Shown here: piece after piece, positions 36,700 to 49,590 of the stretch | Numbering within the stretch: position 1 is the stretch's first letter | Layout of the letters: every line of letters starts with the position of its first letter | NCBI GenBank assembly: GCA_911728435.2 | Contig: OU452198.1 | Location: 6,978,001 to 7,042,000 of the forward strand | From: Apoderus coryli | Lineage: Eukaryota > Arthropoda > Insecta > Coleoptera > Attelabidae | DNA length: 64,000 nucleotides | Direction: 5' to 3' | The notes under the pieces: generated by a model | Seen by the model: only the letters and a program-made list of their open reading frames with translations | Told to the model about the DNA's origin: nothing | The model's database searches: none | Translations under genes and position numbers: made by a program

Positions 36700-37270
36700 A
36701 ATTCATTATGCTTTTTTATGTTTACAAAAGTTAGGGGAAAACACCAACCTCAAATTAGTTGCTATCTCAATAAAAGACAGAGAATAAGTGTCTTCAATTT
36801 TAATATTCATAAATTTATTTTGATTTGTTTTACTTCTAACCAAGACAATTTTCGATTTATTGAAATTCAGCCTCAAATAATGTTTAATGGACAACATAAC
36901 AAGTTCACTATTAATGGGAACTGCCATTTGTAACCGCTCTCAAAATGTCTGTGATATAGATAATAAAAAATTAAGGACAAAATACATAACCCCGATGCAT
37001 GCCAGAAAGAATATTCTCAAAAATTGTAACTCAATTATAAACCTGAACTCTTTGAGATATTCCAATTTTAGATATCTTTTAATACGTTGTAATGATTCCT
37101 TAGATAATTGGTACAATTTTAGTTTATGGTTGATAGTGTCAAAAGTCTTAGATAAATCGAGCATCAGTATTAAGTCTGTCTTGAGTCTCAAAAACCTCGT
37201 TAGTGATTGTTGCAAGGCGTACTAATAGTAAGTCCTTTCGTGAATCCACACTGATCACCATGCAAAATGA
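36700..37270 (-). mobile_element. LINE RT fragment
   Basis: The minus strand encodes LILMLDLSKTFDTINHKLKL, then KESLQRIKRYLK, and in another frame VMLSIKHYLRLNFNKSKIVL; an upstream shifted piece reads HGDQCGFTKGLTI. These are RT blocks 2a-3 and the post-catalytic KLNFNK region of a non-LTR element, broken by several frameshifts. The catalytic YADD block was not found. Confidence 0.7.
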
Positions 37271-39798
37271 TATTTGCATTTGTTTGTGTGTGTATTGCGA
37301 GATTGTCCCGCTTTCATATGAAACGTCACGCTTTGTCCCGCGCTTTCGATATATTTTCCCGCTATTTATGAAAATCCTGTTTTTTACGTTAAAATGCGAA
37401 AAAATATCCATCCATACGTAATATGATAAAGAAACCCCTTTTAAATGTTTTCTTTTAATTGCGTTTTTCCCGATTGGCAATATAAAGTTATTTAAAATTT
37501 TCATGTACGCGGATAGCCTTTAGGAAAAGGGGCTCTTGGAATTATACTGTAAAGTTTTGTTTCCGATCTTCTTTACATGAAATGAAAATTACAAATGTAG
37601 CTAAGAAAATCTGTATTTAAAGATTTCTGTTTTACTTTTCATATAAGGGCATTGACATTCAAACCTAGAAAATGTATTTATATTCTCTCTGAAATCTACT
37701 TTGTCCTGCTTTTTTAAATTTACATCCTGGCAACCTTAATGGAGGAGTCGGTGGTTTTTGAATCCTAATTTTAATTGTATAATAAAATAATCAGGAAGTG
37801 GAATGATGACCCGGTCCCGATCTTCATTTTAGTATTTTTAACTCTGAGAAACTTACTTTTGTTCGAGAAGTAGATTCCTGCGTAAAATTTACACTAGCTA
37901 ACGTTTCGCTGATCATCCCGTTAGCAACGAAACTACGTATTTTCGTTGCCGATAGCTTATTATCAGAACAACTTTGCGTGAACGTGCTTAAACTAAACTG
38001 AACTGCGTGTGTTTTTTATATCGTTAAATTTAAATTTAGTACCTACCTCAACTCAATTGCACTTCAAGAAGTAACAGTAAATGAAATTAAAATCAATATT
38101 TTAGAAGTTGTCAAGCAAAGCATGACGAATTAATTTACCTACATGGTTGGTTTTTACAAGATTGCCACTCATTTTTCGCAGAAATTCTGTTTTGTTTTAT
38201 CTTATGCTATAGAAGTAAACTCTCTAGTCATTTAATCCAATGTTACGTTGTTTTTCTCTTGTAATCGTAGGGTTACCATTTTGTTTATGTGGTTGAAAAC
38301 CGGACATCGGGCCAATACGTTATTTGTTTGTATTTTTCAAATTATTATTTAGTAAAAAAAAAAAACAGTCCATAATCAAATGATAACCTCAAAAACTATT
38401 ACACCGATTCTTTATTGCTGATTTTGGCAAGTGCATTAGCTGACAAGGCTATTTGGCCAGATTTGCGAATCAAAAGTTTACTCATTAACAGGTCATTCAA
38501 TAAATCCGTAGGATAAGTAAGAAAAAAACAAAATTTTATTTAATAAACATATTTACGTTTTTGCTCTAAAATGTATATTTTATTTGTTCAACGAAACTTG
38601 GATTACAGCATATTAGCACCCTTTTAAAAATATGTCAAAATACTGTTACTCAATTTAAAATATAGTTTTAAAAAATAATTGACGCCTAACTCGCGATGCA
38701 AAATTTTCTGCTGCAACAATGATTACATTCCGTAACCCAGATAGCACCAAATGGTCGTATGGACGTACAACAAACATCCTTTGATGTACTACTGGACGTC
38801 CATAGACAGTCTATTTCTGTCCCATGGACGTTCCGCAAACGTTAATTTAGTGTCCATTTGTCACAACATTGGACATCCCCAAAACGCCCGTTATCGAACA
38901 TTTTTTATATCAGAATACCAATTTTTAGACTAAGTATTATTAGATACTGAAAACATGACACAGGGTCAACAAAATAATTTGTTTAACTCCGCGCTCCCAG
39001 CTAAAAGTATGCAGGGCAGCGACTTACATTCCGTACACGCATATAGCACTTGAAGTTTATTGACTTAAATTTTAAATCGGACCAATGGGATTAAGCTAGG
39101 TGCCGTATACATGTACAAAATGTATAAATGCTAACCGTAGGGAAAAATTAGAAAATTTGAGTCCGGAGGACGGAGGTTTATTATTTTCTAACTCCAGAGT
39201 TCCTGCACACCACTGGAATTAATATAAATTTGTTATCAACTGGTAATGTAAAATACCGTTAGGTATTTTAGGTATTTTACTTATAGGTTTATGACTACTT
39301 ACTTGTTCTTTTTTATTTCCGATTGGTACTTAATATATTCTCTAATACCAGAATATCAATTTGTAATATTTTAAAAATAGGTTCATTTCTTAAAATTGTG
39401 AAAAACCAATATCTGACAAAGAATGACTGATATCGGCTTTTACGAACAGGATTTTAATTATTACAATTTATTAGCGACTACACCTTTTGGTGTATGTATA
39501 TTGTTTAGTTTTCAATTGAAAGTAAACAATATTGTCACTCTAGAATTTTGCGGTTTACTTTGGTCACGGAAAGTGAGTCATTCGGAACAATAAGGAATTA
39601 AATAAATAATATCAATAAATATTTAAACAAAAGAAATTTCGGTTTAGCATCTGCCTCAAAGTGAGTAGGTATTTTGATGGATGGTTTTTACTTTAAGAAA
39701 AAAACTGCCCTATACTTTACCAACCAACACACGCCCATGGACCAGTTGATGAATGAATTCGTATAAAACGAAATATTTATCATGGCTGCTTTTTTGTA

Positions 39799-41175
39799 CA
39801 GCTGTGTTATGAGAAAATGAAAAACGATAGAAAAATTCGGAAAAGAGGTTCTTAAATAGGATTAAGTAAGCTCCATTTTAACTCATATTTCTTTTTGTTT
39901 CCAAGTTTGGAAACTGAAGTAAATGACGCTATCAACTTTTTTTTTCCAGAAACATACCTATATTTTTGCATAGTTCAAAAGAGATAATTTTTCTAAACAA
40001 CTTTTGTAGAGAAAAAAATGTGCTATCTTCATTCGTTAAAAAATTATAAGCAAATTTGTAGAAAAAAACTTTCACACAAGTAGGCTTTGGAAACAAACTG
40101 CAATTATATCTGTCAATACTTAAACTAATGGTTGACAAACAGTATTCGTGTGATAACTTCTAATATAAGTCAAACATTTGATATTCAGTCAAGAGAGAAG
40201 ATACATATTCTCCATCGGTTGTTAATAATAATTACTTATTAAACACTACAAAAACAGATGATATTATTTAATAGTAACTATTATTACCACAGAATTAAAC
40301 ATAGTAATACTATAGGTTACCACTTATTAATTATAGGAAATCAATCACTACAACAAATTTTCAATGTGACCACCTCCTAGTTGTAAACGCTTATCTAATC
40401 TCCTCCATACTTCTCTTCCTGAGGCCTTACATAACATTTCTCTTGAGAGTTCATTGCATGCATTTCTATTTTTTTCCTTTAAATGTTCTAAGTTATGTGT
40501 TAGCAATTCTTGCTTGGAGCGCAGCCCCCGTCATGCTGGAAAAACATATTTGCTCGTAACTGCAATGGCACATTTTCGAGAGGCACAGAAAGTTGCACTT
40601 GAAGAAATTGCAAATATTCTTCACTGCATAAAACACCTTCGTAAAAGTATGGAGCAATTAAATGCCCGTTAATAATACCACACCAAAGTTAATGCCAAAA
40701 TGTCCTTCGTTCTTAATCGGATTGACAAATAACATGTCAACTTTTTCGTTATGTGTAAACATTTAAAATAAAATGCACACATTAAATGACAATAAAGCTA
40801 TTTGTCAACCATTAGTTTTATTATTGACAGATATAATTGCAGTTTGTTTCCAAAGCCTACTTGTTTAAAAGTTGTGAAAGAATTTTTGATAATAGTTTTT
40901 CCTACAAATTTGCTTTTAATTTTTTTACGAATGAAGATAGCAAATTTTTTTCTTTACAAAAGTTGCTTAGAAAAATTAGCTCTATATAAAAATATAGGTA
41001 TGTTTAAAAAAAAAGTTGTTGACGTCATTTACTTTAGTTTCCAAATTTGGAAATGTGCATTAAAATGGAGCTTACTTAATCCCATTTAAGAATCTCTTTT
41101 CAGAATAATTTTTCTATCGTTTTTCATTTTCTCATAACAGAGCTGGGACATCGAGTTTTGCTCACCCTGTACATT
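39799..41175. mobile_element. Long-TIR DNA transposon with transposase remnant
   Basis: Arms of about 345 bp (39799-40140 and 40800-41146) are inverted copies: for example gaaaatgaaaaacgatagaa on the left and ttctatcgtttttcattttc on the right. Between them, the minus strand at 40348-40461 encodes the end of a transposase: ACNELSREMLCKASGREVWR and then LQLGGGHIENLL before a stop, a C-terminus common in insect mariner/IS630-like elements. The right end runs on to caccctgtaca (about 41165-41175), while the left lacks that tip. Catalytic domains are gone. Confidence 0.7.
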
Positions 41176-41213
41176 GAATCTTTATTTATTTCACCGTTAG
41201 TAGGCATCTAAAA

Positions 41214-42150
41214 ATGTCGATAAACACAATGGTATATCTAAACCAATGTTTAAAAAGTAGTTCATATCGATTGCGTGTTGAACTGATTGTTGAGATTTTC
41301 TTTACAATTATCCCTGGTAATAGAATTTCAGTGTTCAATAAAGCAAGAATAGTGGCTTTGCATGATGAGAGTCTGCGGTATCATCGAATCGCGGATAGAC
41401 TAAAGATTCCTCGCGCTTCAGTTATCAGAATAGTGCGTTCGTATACCAGGAAACTAACAGCGTTGACTGGAGAGGTGGAACTGGGCGTTCTAGGGTATGT
41501 ACGTCGGAATCGAACCATAACAGTCTCAGCTGTATTAACTCATTTTAGAAGAACGTATAGTTTATTCATTTCCTGTACCACAATACGGGGGAGACGTAGG
41601 AGCCAATTTGCCATTACGTGTACCTAGGTTACTTCTTAGAAATAGCCGCTCGTCTACAGTGGCCGCAGGAATAAAGGGACTGGCTTTTAGCTCAGTTGTG
41701 AATTGTCCTTTTTTCGGACGAAACCAGATGTGGTTTAATTTAGTGATACTTGGCGACACAGAGTTTGGAGAGGACCAAAAAGACTATCTTTTGCCAGAGA
41801 AGTCGTTCCATAACAAGGAGGAACAGTAATGTCATGAATGGTCATCGTACGCAGGTTATTCCTATTGCAAACACTATGACAGGGGTAGATATGTTCGAAA
41901 CATTATTGAATCCATTATTTACCCTTAGAGCTAATTTAATTTTCATGCTAGGCCCCATCGCACGAGTAGACTACAAAATGCACTAGAGATTCAGAATATT
42001 CAAAGATTACCGTGGTCAGCAAATTCGCCAGACATGAATCCTATTTGGGATTTCGTTGGACGAGCAATCTCCAACAGAATTAACCCTCCTATCTCCTTCA
42101 GGACCTCACAATTAACGCCTTTATTGTTTCCATGCATACAGGCGAGTTAA
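41214..42150 (+). mobile_element. Tc1-like transposase pseudogene
   Basis: At 41330-41500: VFNKARIVALHDESLRYHRI, ADRLKIPRASVIRIVRSYTR, a paired-type helix-turn-helix. At 41490-41620: LGYVRRNRTITVSAVL and RTYSLFISCTTIRGR. Further on, frameshifted, FSSVVNCPFFGRNQMWFNLV and, at about 41980-42080, IQNIQRLPWSANSPDMNPIW, which contains the final catalytic Asp/Glu box (SPDMNPIWD). Several frameshifts and stops separate them. It begins just beyond the long-TIR element. Confidence 0.75.
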
Positions 42151-42374
42151 CCCCTTACTATTAATGCATCTTTGATTTCGCTCTAAAGTAGTTTTCTTCA
42201 AGATTTCAAATTCTGGTAATCATTTTATTACGCCCTATTCTTCGTTTGTATTTTTTTTTCTTGTTCAGTTAAAATTCAATTCAGCCAATTTGCACTGCAT
42301 GCATTCCCCATGCCTCATTAAACCCGACAAATCTGCGCTAGTCAACCAAAATTGTCGCAGATCGGCAGACGTCC

Positions 42375-42500
42375 ATCTGGAAATGGTCTTAATCGTTTCG
42401 GGAGACTTCAAAATGGTTATAACCGTCTTTATCTCAAATTTTTTTTAGCGCGTTCGCAATACTTTCCGTGAGCGGGAAAGTACAAACATAAAATGTTCAT
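42375..42500 (+). repeat. Second copy of dispersed repeat (see 12595-12720)
   Basis: gaaatggtcttaatcgtttc, gggagacttcaaaatgg, ataaccgtctttatct and ttttttttagcgcgttcgca follow the same order as the copy near 12.6 kb, with point differences. It is non-coding. Confidence 0.6.
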
Positions 42501-43265
42501 AATCATAAAAAAATACAATTCTTTGAAAAAAAAAAAAATTCCGTTGACAAAAAGAACTGCAGGAATTATTGTCGCGCCGAATGCGTGATTTTTTGGACTG
42601 TTCAGGTATAAATTTTCCTCAAATTATCATCACGGAACTCAAGCCAACATTGCTATTCTAATGAACCAGTAAACATATTTTGATGATGATTGCAATGTCG
42701 AAAAAAACGAGTCCAACGAGTTTATTTTTCAATATCAAATTTCATTTAACGAAAATAAAAAGGAAATCGAACTTTGAATGTTAATTCATTATATCAATCA
42801 GAAATAACAGAGCAGATATGAAAGCAACTAAGTAACAATTGATTATTATTTTATATATTGATTTACAAACAACAAAAATAATACGCCCAAAAAAAAAACG
42901 AGGCGGAGATTCGAATAATATTTAAATTCTTTTGTTCTTGTTCATAATTAAGTAAGACACTAGCGCGTGCAAAATACAGCGAAGGCGTTAATATATTTTT
43001 AACTACACATAATAATCTATATGAGGTACGATAATATCCTGACGCGATTGAGAATTGTAAGACTCGTTTACAAGATCTTGTCTAAAATCACGCTTTTTTT
43101 TATGAACAAAATGTACCACTTTTTTGCTTGAGTCATTTCCGGTCAAAGAGAACTGTAGGTAACAAAAAGGTCTTGTGGTTTATTGTTGAATAGAATCCCT
43201 ATGATTGCATTTTTGCAACATTGTTTTATAATCGATGAGTAGAACATTTGGCGTAGAACACTAAA

Positions 43266-43434
43266 CTAAAACACGTTTTACCACTTCACCAAAACACTTT
43301 TTTTACTTTCGACGCGCGCGAGATTTAAAACTTAGTTTTTAGAGTTTTCATTCTTTCCTGAGGATACTAACATTGTTAGCGAAACGGGCGTCGCGAATAA
43401 AAAAAGTATTTTGGTGAAGTGGTAAAACGTGTTT
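43266..43434. repeat. Inverted-repeat hairpin with hammerhead-like motif
   Basis: aaacacgttttaccacttca at the left is the inverse of tgaagtggtaaaacgtgttt at the right, with arms of about 50 bp. The right half carries CUGAGGA (43358-43364), a CUAAC/GUUAG stem, GAAAC (43381-43385), a short ACG/CGU stem III and GUC (43390-43392). Stem I pairs poorly, so activity is doubtful. Confidence 0.5.
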
Positions 43435-43810
43435 GAGTTTATTGTTTGTTTTCATTAATATTCATTCATTTAGGGGCGGTTACAAATAGCAGACTATTGT
43501 TGGTTCAGTTAGAACCTCATATATTGGGAAAAAAATTTGATACCTATCTAATGTAAGTTCCTGGTCATACTGATTTCTTGGAAAATTATACAGCGGAACT
43601 TCTGGCGAGAGTGGCAATTACAAGGAACATAACTTAGTAGATGATAGCAGAAGTCTAAAACTTTCAATATTGTCCAAGTTTTTTATCAAAAGTATGAAAG
43701 TCCTTGGTTCCTTTTGCAATGTCTAAAAGGATTTTACATTGATGGCCATGTCATTTCATTGTATACCTACTTTCGAAACATGTATGGCTTTGATTTGACT
43801 TAATTATACA

Positions 43811-46232
43811 AGGTGTTTCTAAAATAGATGGTCAAAATTTTTTTGAAAAGTCCTTATTTACAAAAATACAGGGTGTTAAAGATGACTGCCTGAAGACGAT
43901 TTTTTTGAAATACTTTCGAGACGAGCAAAAATCAAATGTAGCATATTTATTCACCTAGTTAAATGTCGTAAACTGACATAAAATTGAATAAAAAAGGATG
44001 ACCATAGGCGGATAAACGGGGGGACCCTTGCCTTAATTATAGCCTTTCTTTTTTTTCTTGTGACTTTTATTCCATTTGTGTCAAAAATATGATAAAATAA
44101 AGTTTTCTACATAATAATTCTTTGTTTGCTTTTTAACCGTAGTTATCTGCATCGTCATACATATTATACTAAAACTACTATAAGTAATATAAATAATATA
44201 AAAAACACAAAATAAAATAAACATTACCATAAGTACAACGAACAGAATCGTAATCTATATACATTTAAAATTTGTAATTAAGATAGTCAGCGTATGTATA
44301 CGCAATTATTTCAAGAAGATGCAGTTTTACCCCTTGCTTAAACCTACTATTGTCTTTCAAGTTCTGGAGAGAAAGTAGTAAGTGGTTGTAAAATCTGATT
44401 CCCATGATGAAACACTGTTTATCAGTCAGGACCAGTCTGTGCTGAGGTAAGCATATCCTATCTTTTTTTCTTGTGTTATGTTAATGCATATCACTGTGTC
44501 TATTTAAACCGCCTACATTATCTCTGACATATAAAATACATTGCCAAATATATAACGCAGGAACAGTGCAAATATTTAGTTTTTTAAACAACGGCTTGCA
44601 TGAATCCTTGTAATTCGCTTTTGCTACTATGCGTATTGCTATTTTCTGTATTTTAAATATTTTTTCGCTGTGAGATGCATTACCCCAGAACAGAACGCTA
44701 TAGTTAATAAGTCCCTGAAAATACGCCATATACGCGCAACGAACAACGCTTTCAGAGCATGTACTCGCCAGTCTCCTCAAAAGGTAGTTAACACTCGACA
44801 ATCTTTTAGAGAGGTTATCAATCTGGGAATTCCATGTTAAACGCGAGTCCACATAGACTCCAAGAAATTTAACAACCTTATCGTTATAGTATTGACCCCT
44901 AAGTGAAAAATCAATCCGCTCTATTTTTGTAATACTAAGGCACAGTCTATTGGATTCGAACTATTTTTCTGCCATGACAAATTTATTATCGAGTTGTTTG
45001 TTGTTATTTTTGTTAGACTCATACAAAGTAATATCATCCGCATACTGAATGATTTGAGTATCTCTAACAAAAGCGGAGAAGTCATTGACATAGAGCAAAA
45101 ACAAAAGAGGACTCAATATCGAACCTTGGGGTACCCCTATGGTTACATCCCGTGCATCAGACCTCTCTCCCTCGCACTCCACTATCTGCTGTCGATCGCT
45201 CAGGTAGGACTCAATGAAGTTCAAAGCAAGCCCTCTCACACCATACCGTATGTATCACAGAATCAAATGCTCTGCTAAGATCACAGAATATTGATGTAAG
45301 AGTCTCACCCCTCTCCATTGCACCAACAATAGACCGCACCAACCTTAGGATTGCTTGTTTTGGAGAACTTCGCCTTCGATAACCATACTGTGATTTTGAG
45401 ATAAGTTGGTATTTCTCTAAAAATTCGTATAACCTGTTATTGAAAGCGATTTCTATGGGCTTAGGAGAGGATTGGTATTATAGAAATAGGTCGATAATTG
45501 CTAACCTCTCCAGGATCATCCTTTTTATATAAGGGAGACATTTTAGTAAGTTTTAGTTTTTGTGGAAATTTTCCATCACTAAAACATTTATTTATAATTA
45601 TTTTTAAAGGTAAACAAAAAAAACATACTTGTTTTTCTCCAAAAACTTAAAGGTTTTCGAGAAATTCGAGTCTGAAAATTTCAGTATATGTAGTATCCAT
45701 CTCTTTCTTAAGTTTATTTTGATATTGAAATACAGTTTGCTAACGAAAAGTTTTATAAAATTTTATTAATGCTGTGTAGGTACTAAGGACCAGTTTTGTC
45801 CTAAAATTAATTTTCAAACTCGAATTTCTCGAAAACCTTTAAGTTTTTCGAGAAAAAACAAGTATGCCTTTTTATGTAGAAAACTTTATCTTATCACATT
45901 TGTCACACAAATGGAATAAAAGTCACAAGAAAAAAAGTTATAATTAAGGCAAGGGTCCCCCCGTTTACCCGCCTATGGTCATCCTTTTTTATTCAATTTA
46001 ATGTCAGTTTACGACATTTAACTAGGTGAATAAATATGCCACATTTGATTAATTCATCTTTACTCGTTTCGAAAATATTTCAAAAAAATCGTCCTCAGAT
46101 AGTCATCTTTAACATTTTGTATCTTTGTAAATAAGGACTTTTCGAAAAATTACAATTTAGGTTTTTTTCATGATTAGACGTCCCAAGTTCGCTCACAAAT
46201 TTTGACCATGCATTTTAGAAACACCTCGTAGA
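43811..46232. mobile_element. Foldback element with long inverted arms, split by a LINE (copy 2)
   Basis: The left arm starts caaggtgtttctaaaataga; the right arm ends tttagaaacacctcgta as its inverse. Arms share ordered words over more than 300 bp. The left arm resumes after the LINE at about 45627-45710 (ttgtttttctccaaaaactt, gagaaattcgagtctgaaaa), mirrored at 45806-45870. So the original element was a palindrome of roughly 900 bp into which a LINE of about 1.5 kb inserted. Confidence 0.75.
44121..45626 (-). mobile_element. LINE (Jockey/CR1-like), nearly open RT, inserted in foldback element
   Basis: The minus strand reads SPLYKKDDPGEVSNYRPISI at about 45500, then RRRSSPKQAILRLVRSIVGA, a core with IGVPQGSILSPLLFLLYVND and IIQYADDITLYES (45239-44961, catalytic YADD present), and then MDSRLTWNSQIDNLSKRLSS with YFQGLINYSVLFWGNASHSE (44852-44481). 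Only a few breaks separate blocks, making it the best-preserved LINE in the window. It is 5' truncated: no endonuclease domain was found. Confidence 0.85.
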
Positions 46233-47870
46233 ATATTATATTTCATTACATTTTCACTCCTCGTCATGAATTATTTTTCGAATATTTTAAAAATGTTTCC
46301 CTGCAAAGAAGCCTCAACAAAATTAAACGTGCACTACGCTAAATATTACGCTAAATATTTTTTGCCAGTCCAAAAACAAAAAAATCCTTGAGAACTCGCA
46401 GTGGAAATACTGTATAGAGACCCAATCGCATAGAATTTTTAAAACTATACACGCTACCCGTTATTTTCCTTTTACTACAGAATTAATTTGTTTTCATGTC
46501 TTATAAATATGTAATAGATCATTGTACGCCACTGTAAAACCAAAAGCTTTCGTAGGATTTCCCGAAGACCCGGAGACTAATGAATACCTTTTTATAACAA
46601 TATAAGGTACAATCTGTCTATTGTAGTTAAAGACATAGAAATGTACTTGCACTGAAACCATTACAATACACAACTTTAAATTATTATGTATTTAACTCAC
46701 ACTTAAATTCAAAAAATGTCACTAAATCCTTATATTTAAACATAAATGTTCACTTCGTTCAATAAATTACCATACCATCAAATATTTGCTAAACTACTTG
46801 AACAAGTTGTTTTTAAGATAAATATAAACAAATAAAGTATATAAATCATAGTGTGCGGGATATTATTGTTTTGTATTTTGTTTAAACGACAAGTGCCCAT
46901 CGCTATTACACTTACATCCAGTTAACTATGATGTAACTTGAATTTGTTTAAATAAATTATTATGGAAATTAATATTCAATCTATACAATCACATCTAAAA
47001 TAAATTAATAAAAGAAAAAAAAAGTACTAATTGCTATTTTAAATAAAAAAAAAGTGACTGTTCGTGTTCTATTGTTCGCAATGCATCTTCAGTATATCTG
47101 TGATGGTATTTTCTATGCGGCATGCCATATTTGTTAATATCTAGTTTGCATGTTGAGTATCTGACAGTTTTTTAAACAAGTCATGTACAATTATTTTTTG
47201 TGTTATGTTGTTACTAAGTGTTATCAGGATACAGTAAATTTGTGGGATTTTACATTCAGGTATGTCTTTTTAATAGATAGGTATACATATATTTTTATTA
47301 TGTCCCATAGCCAATATAGGTATTACTCATGTTATGATGTTTTGTTTTTAAATTATTATTAATAATTAATTACATAAATAGATATATAAGTAGATGTTAG
47401 GAATAAAACTAGTGTATCAAATATACTGTCGCGACATTCAATTGGATGGTACCTAATTTTGTTATTAACATTCATAAATATTCCCAGACTCAGCTTTTTA
47501 ACTTTTAGTATAGATATGGTGATATAAAAATGTTGAGGTAGTCCTTTTCTAAGTTTACACTGTTATAGAGGATATCTATAGTATTTAAGATATGAATTTC
47601 CTGGATATCCTAAAGCTATATCAGGGATATCTAAATGTCGATATCTGTTGAATATCATGCTGCATATCGGATTTAGATATTGCAGACATTCTAATGCATT
47701 TTTAAGCAATTGTATCAAATTTTGTGTAAATCATGGATATACAAATATCTTGTATACCTACCATAGCTAGTGGATAAAATATTGTTCCGTGTGGGTGGGT
47801 GATAAGATACATTCAGTAGTATAGTCTTTCTAATTTTAGTTTAAAATAATATAAAGAACCACAACTAGAT

Positions 47871-49590
47871 ATAATAATAATAATAAGCGTCTTTATTGTG
47901 CACGAAAAAAATTATCTACACACAAATTAATACTTATAAGGGTGGCGAGATCTAGCTGTAGCTATTCTATCTAACCACCATAAACTTACCTAAGGAGAGT
48001 ACAAAAATAATATATGTAGAAAACAAAAATACAATACAATATACACTGTCCCCTAATCATCTCTCATCATCTGAGATTAACAAAAACATAATAATATATA
48101 TCAAACATCTAGTTTCTTTTATTGTACAAAAATTGTCTAACTTTATTCCTAAAAGTTACCGCAGTGGAACGAACGCTGCGGCAGGGAGTTAAAAATTTTA
48201 ACGGCGTTGTACGAAAATGATCGCTGAAATAAGGCAGTGGAATGTTGTGGTATATTGAAAAGATTTCTATTTGTAGTTTCACGACCATGAATATCATGGC
48301 CTCTCTGAAATTTTTCATGTAAATACTCAGGTCTGTGAAACTTATTGATTTTAAAAACCAATGTCGAAAGATGTAAGAAGTATCTTTCATCCAGGCGAAG
48401 CCACTTAGAAGCATTGTAATACTTCGACACATGATCAAACTTCCTCAAACTATAAGAAAATCTTAAACAACTATTTTGGAACTTCTGGAGACTATTCTTA
48501 TTTAACTCAGTTAGGTACGACCAGTACAGAGCATCACAATAAGACAACCCAGATAGGATCAAGGCATCGCATAATCTCTGTCGTCAGTAGATGTTTTGAC
48601 AAATATAGCATCTTTAACTTAAAGTAACTTTTTTAACAAATTTGGTACTAAAGTATCAAATCTAAGTTTCGAGTCAAGGGCGATTCCTAAATTCGTGCAA
48701 CTGCTTGTACCTCGTAGCATCTTTAACTTAAAGTAACTTTTTTAACAAATTTGGTACTAAAGTATCAAATCTAAGTTTCGAGTCAAGGGCGATTCCTAAA
48801 TTCGTGCAACTGCTTGTACCTCGCAGGACGGTATTATTTAGTTCTACATTAAACGAATTCGAATTCATTATCTCATCAGCATTTTTACCAAAATGAACAA
48901 GTTGCGTTTTATTAGGATTGAAAACCAGACCGTGACACTCAGAGAGTTGAGAAATGGTTTCCAGATCATTATTAATGGCTCTGGCAGCATAATAAGCATC
49001 CTCAATTTTATAAGAACAATAAAGCTGAAAACCATCAGCATACTGATGTGTACTGCAGAATTGCAAAAAGCGACTGAAATCCGCCGTGTATACAGAAAAC
49101 AATAAAGGTCCCAGGACACTACCCTAAGGGACGCCTTTGACAACAGCCCCAAACGCCGAGAAACCCGAGTGAACCACAACCCTCTGGCTCTTACCACTCA
49201 AGTAATTTTTAAAGAAAGAAACACAATTTTGTGATAAGCCAAAATAATGTAATTTGTGCAATAGTGTTGTGTGCTCAATAGTATCGAAAGCTTTCCTATA
49301 GTCAAGCAAGACCAGTGATGTACTTAAGCTTTTGTCACATGCGCCAGTTATATCATCTGTCACCTTTAATAAAGCTGTTGTAGTACTGTGAAATTTTCGA
49401 AACCCGGACTGTGTACTAGGCAATATGTGCTGACCCTCCAAATACGCCGCTAACTAACTAGATGCAACTCTTTCTAAAATTTTAGACATTGTCAGTAAAA
49501 TACTGATAGGACGAAAATCAGCCAGTTTTGTCGGATTTGCTATTTTAGGAACTGGTAAAATATTTGCAAGTTTCTATTTATCTGGAAGTA
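47871..49590 (-). mobile_element. LINE (Jockey/CR1-like) RT and C-terminus, frameshifted
   Basis: The minus strand reads NPTKLADFRPISILLTMSKI at about 49500, ILPSTQSGFRKFHSTTTALL and SLVLLDYRKAFDTIEHTTLL (49441-49124), then, after a stop in place of the expected GS, LQFCSTHQYADGFQLYCSYK (49102-48728; YADG instead of YADD). The C-terminal part is at 48562-48149. The 3' end at about 47871-47886 is a (TTA)n-type tail, as in LINEs with microsatellite tails. The altered YADG motif would itself inactivate the RT. Confidence 0.85.
48606..48823. repeat. 109-bp tandem duplication inside the LINE
   Basis: The 109-bp segment starting tagcatctttaacttaaagt at 48606 is repeated at 48715 with almost no change, including cgattcctaaattcgtgcaa. 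It breaks the LINE frame and happened after insertion, to judge by the identity of the copies. Confidence 0.9.

Noticed and set aside
37893..37960. Sequence gctgatcatcccgttagcaa followed by cgaaac, as a fourth hammerhead
   Set aside because: The core would read CUGAUCA, lacking the required G8, and no stem I or cleavage triplet can be placed.
49124..49441. LINE open frames as host genes
   Set aside because: RT block motifs, frameshifts and the microsatellite tail show they are retrotransposon remains.
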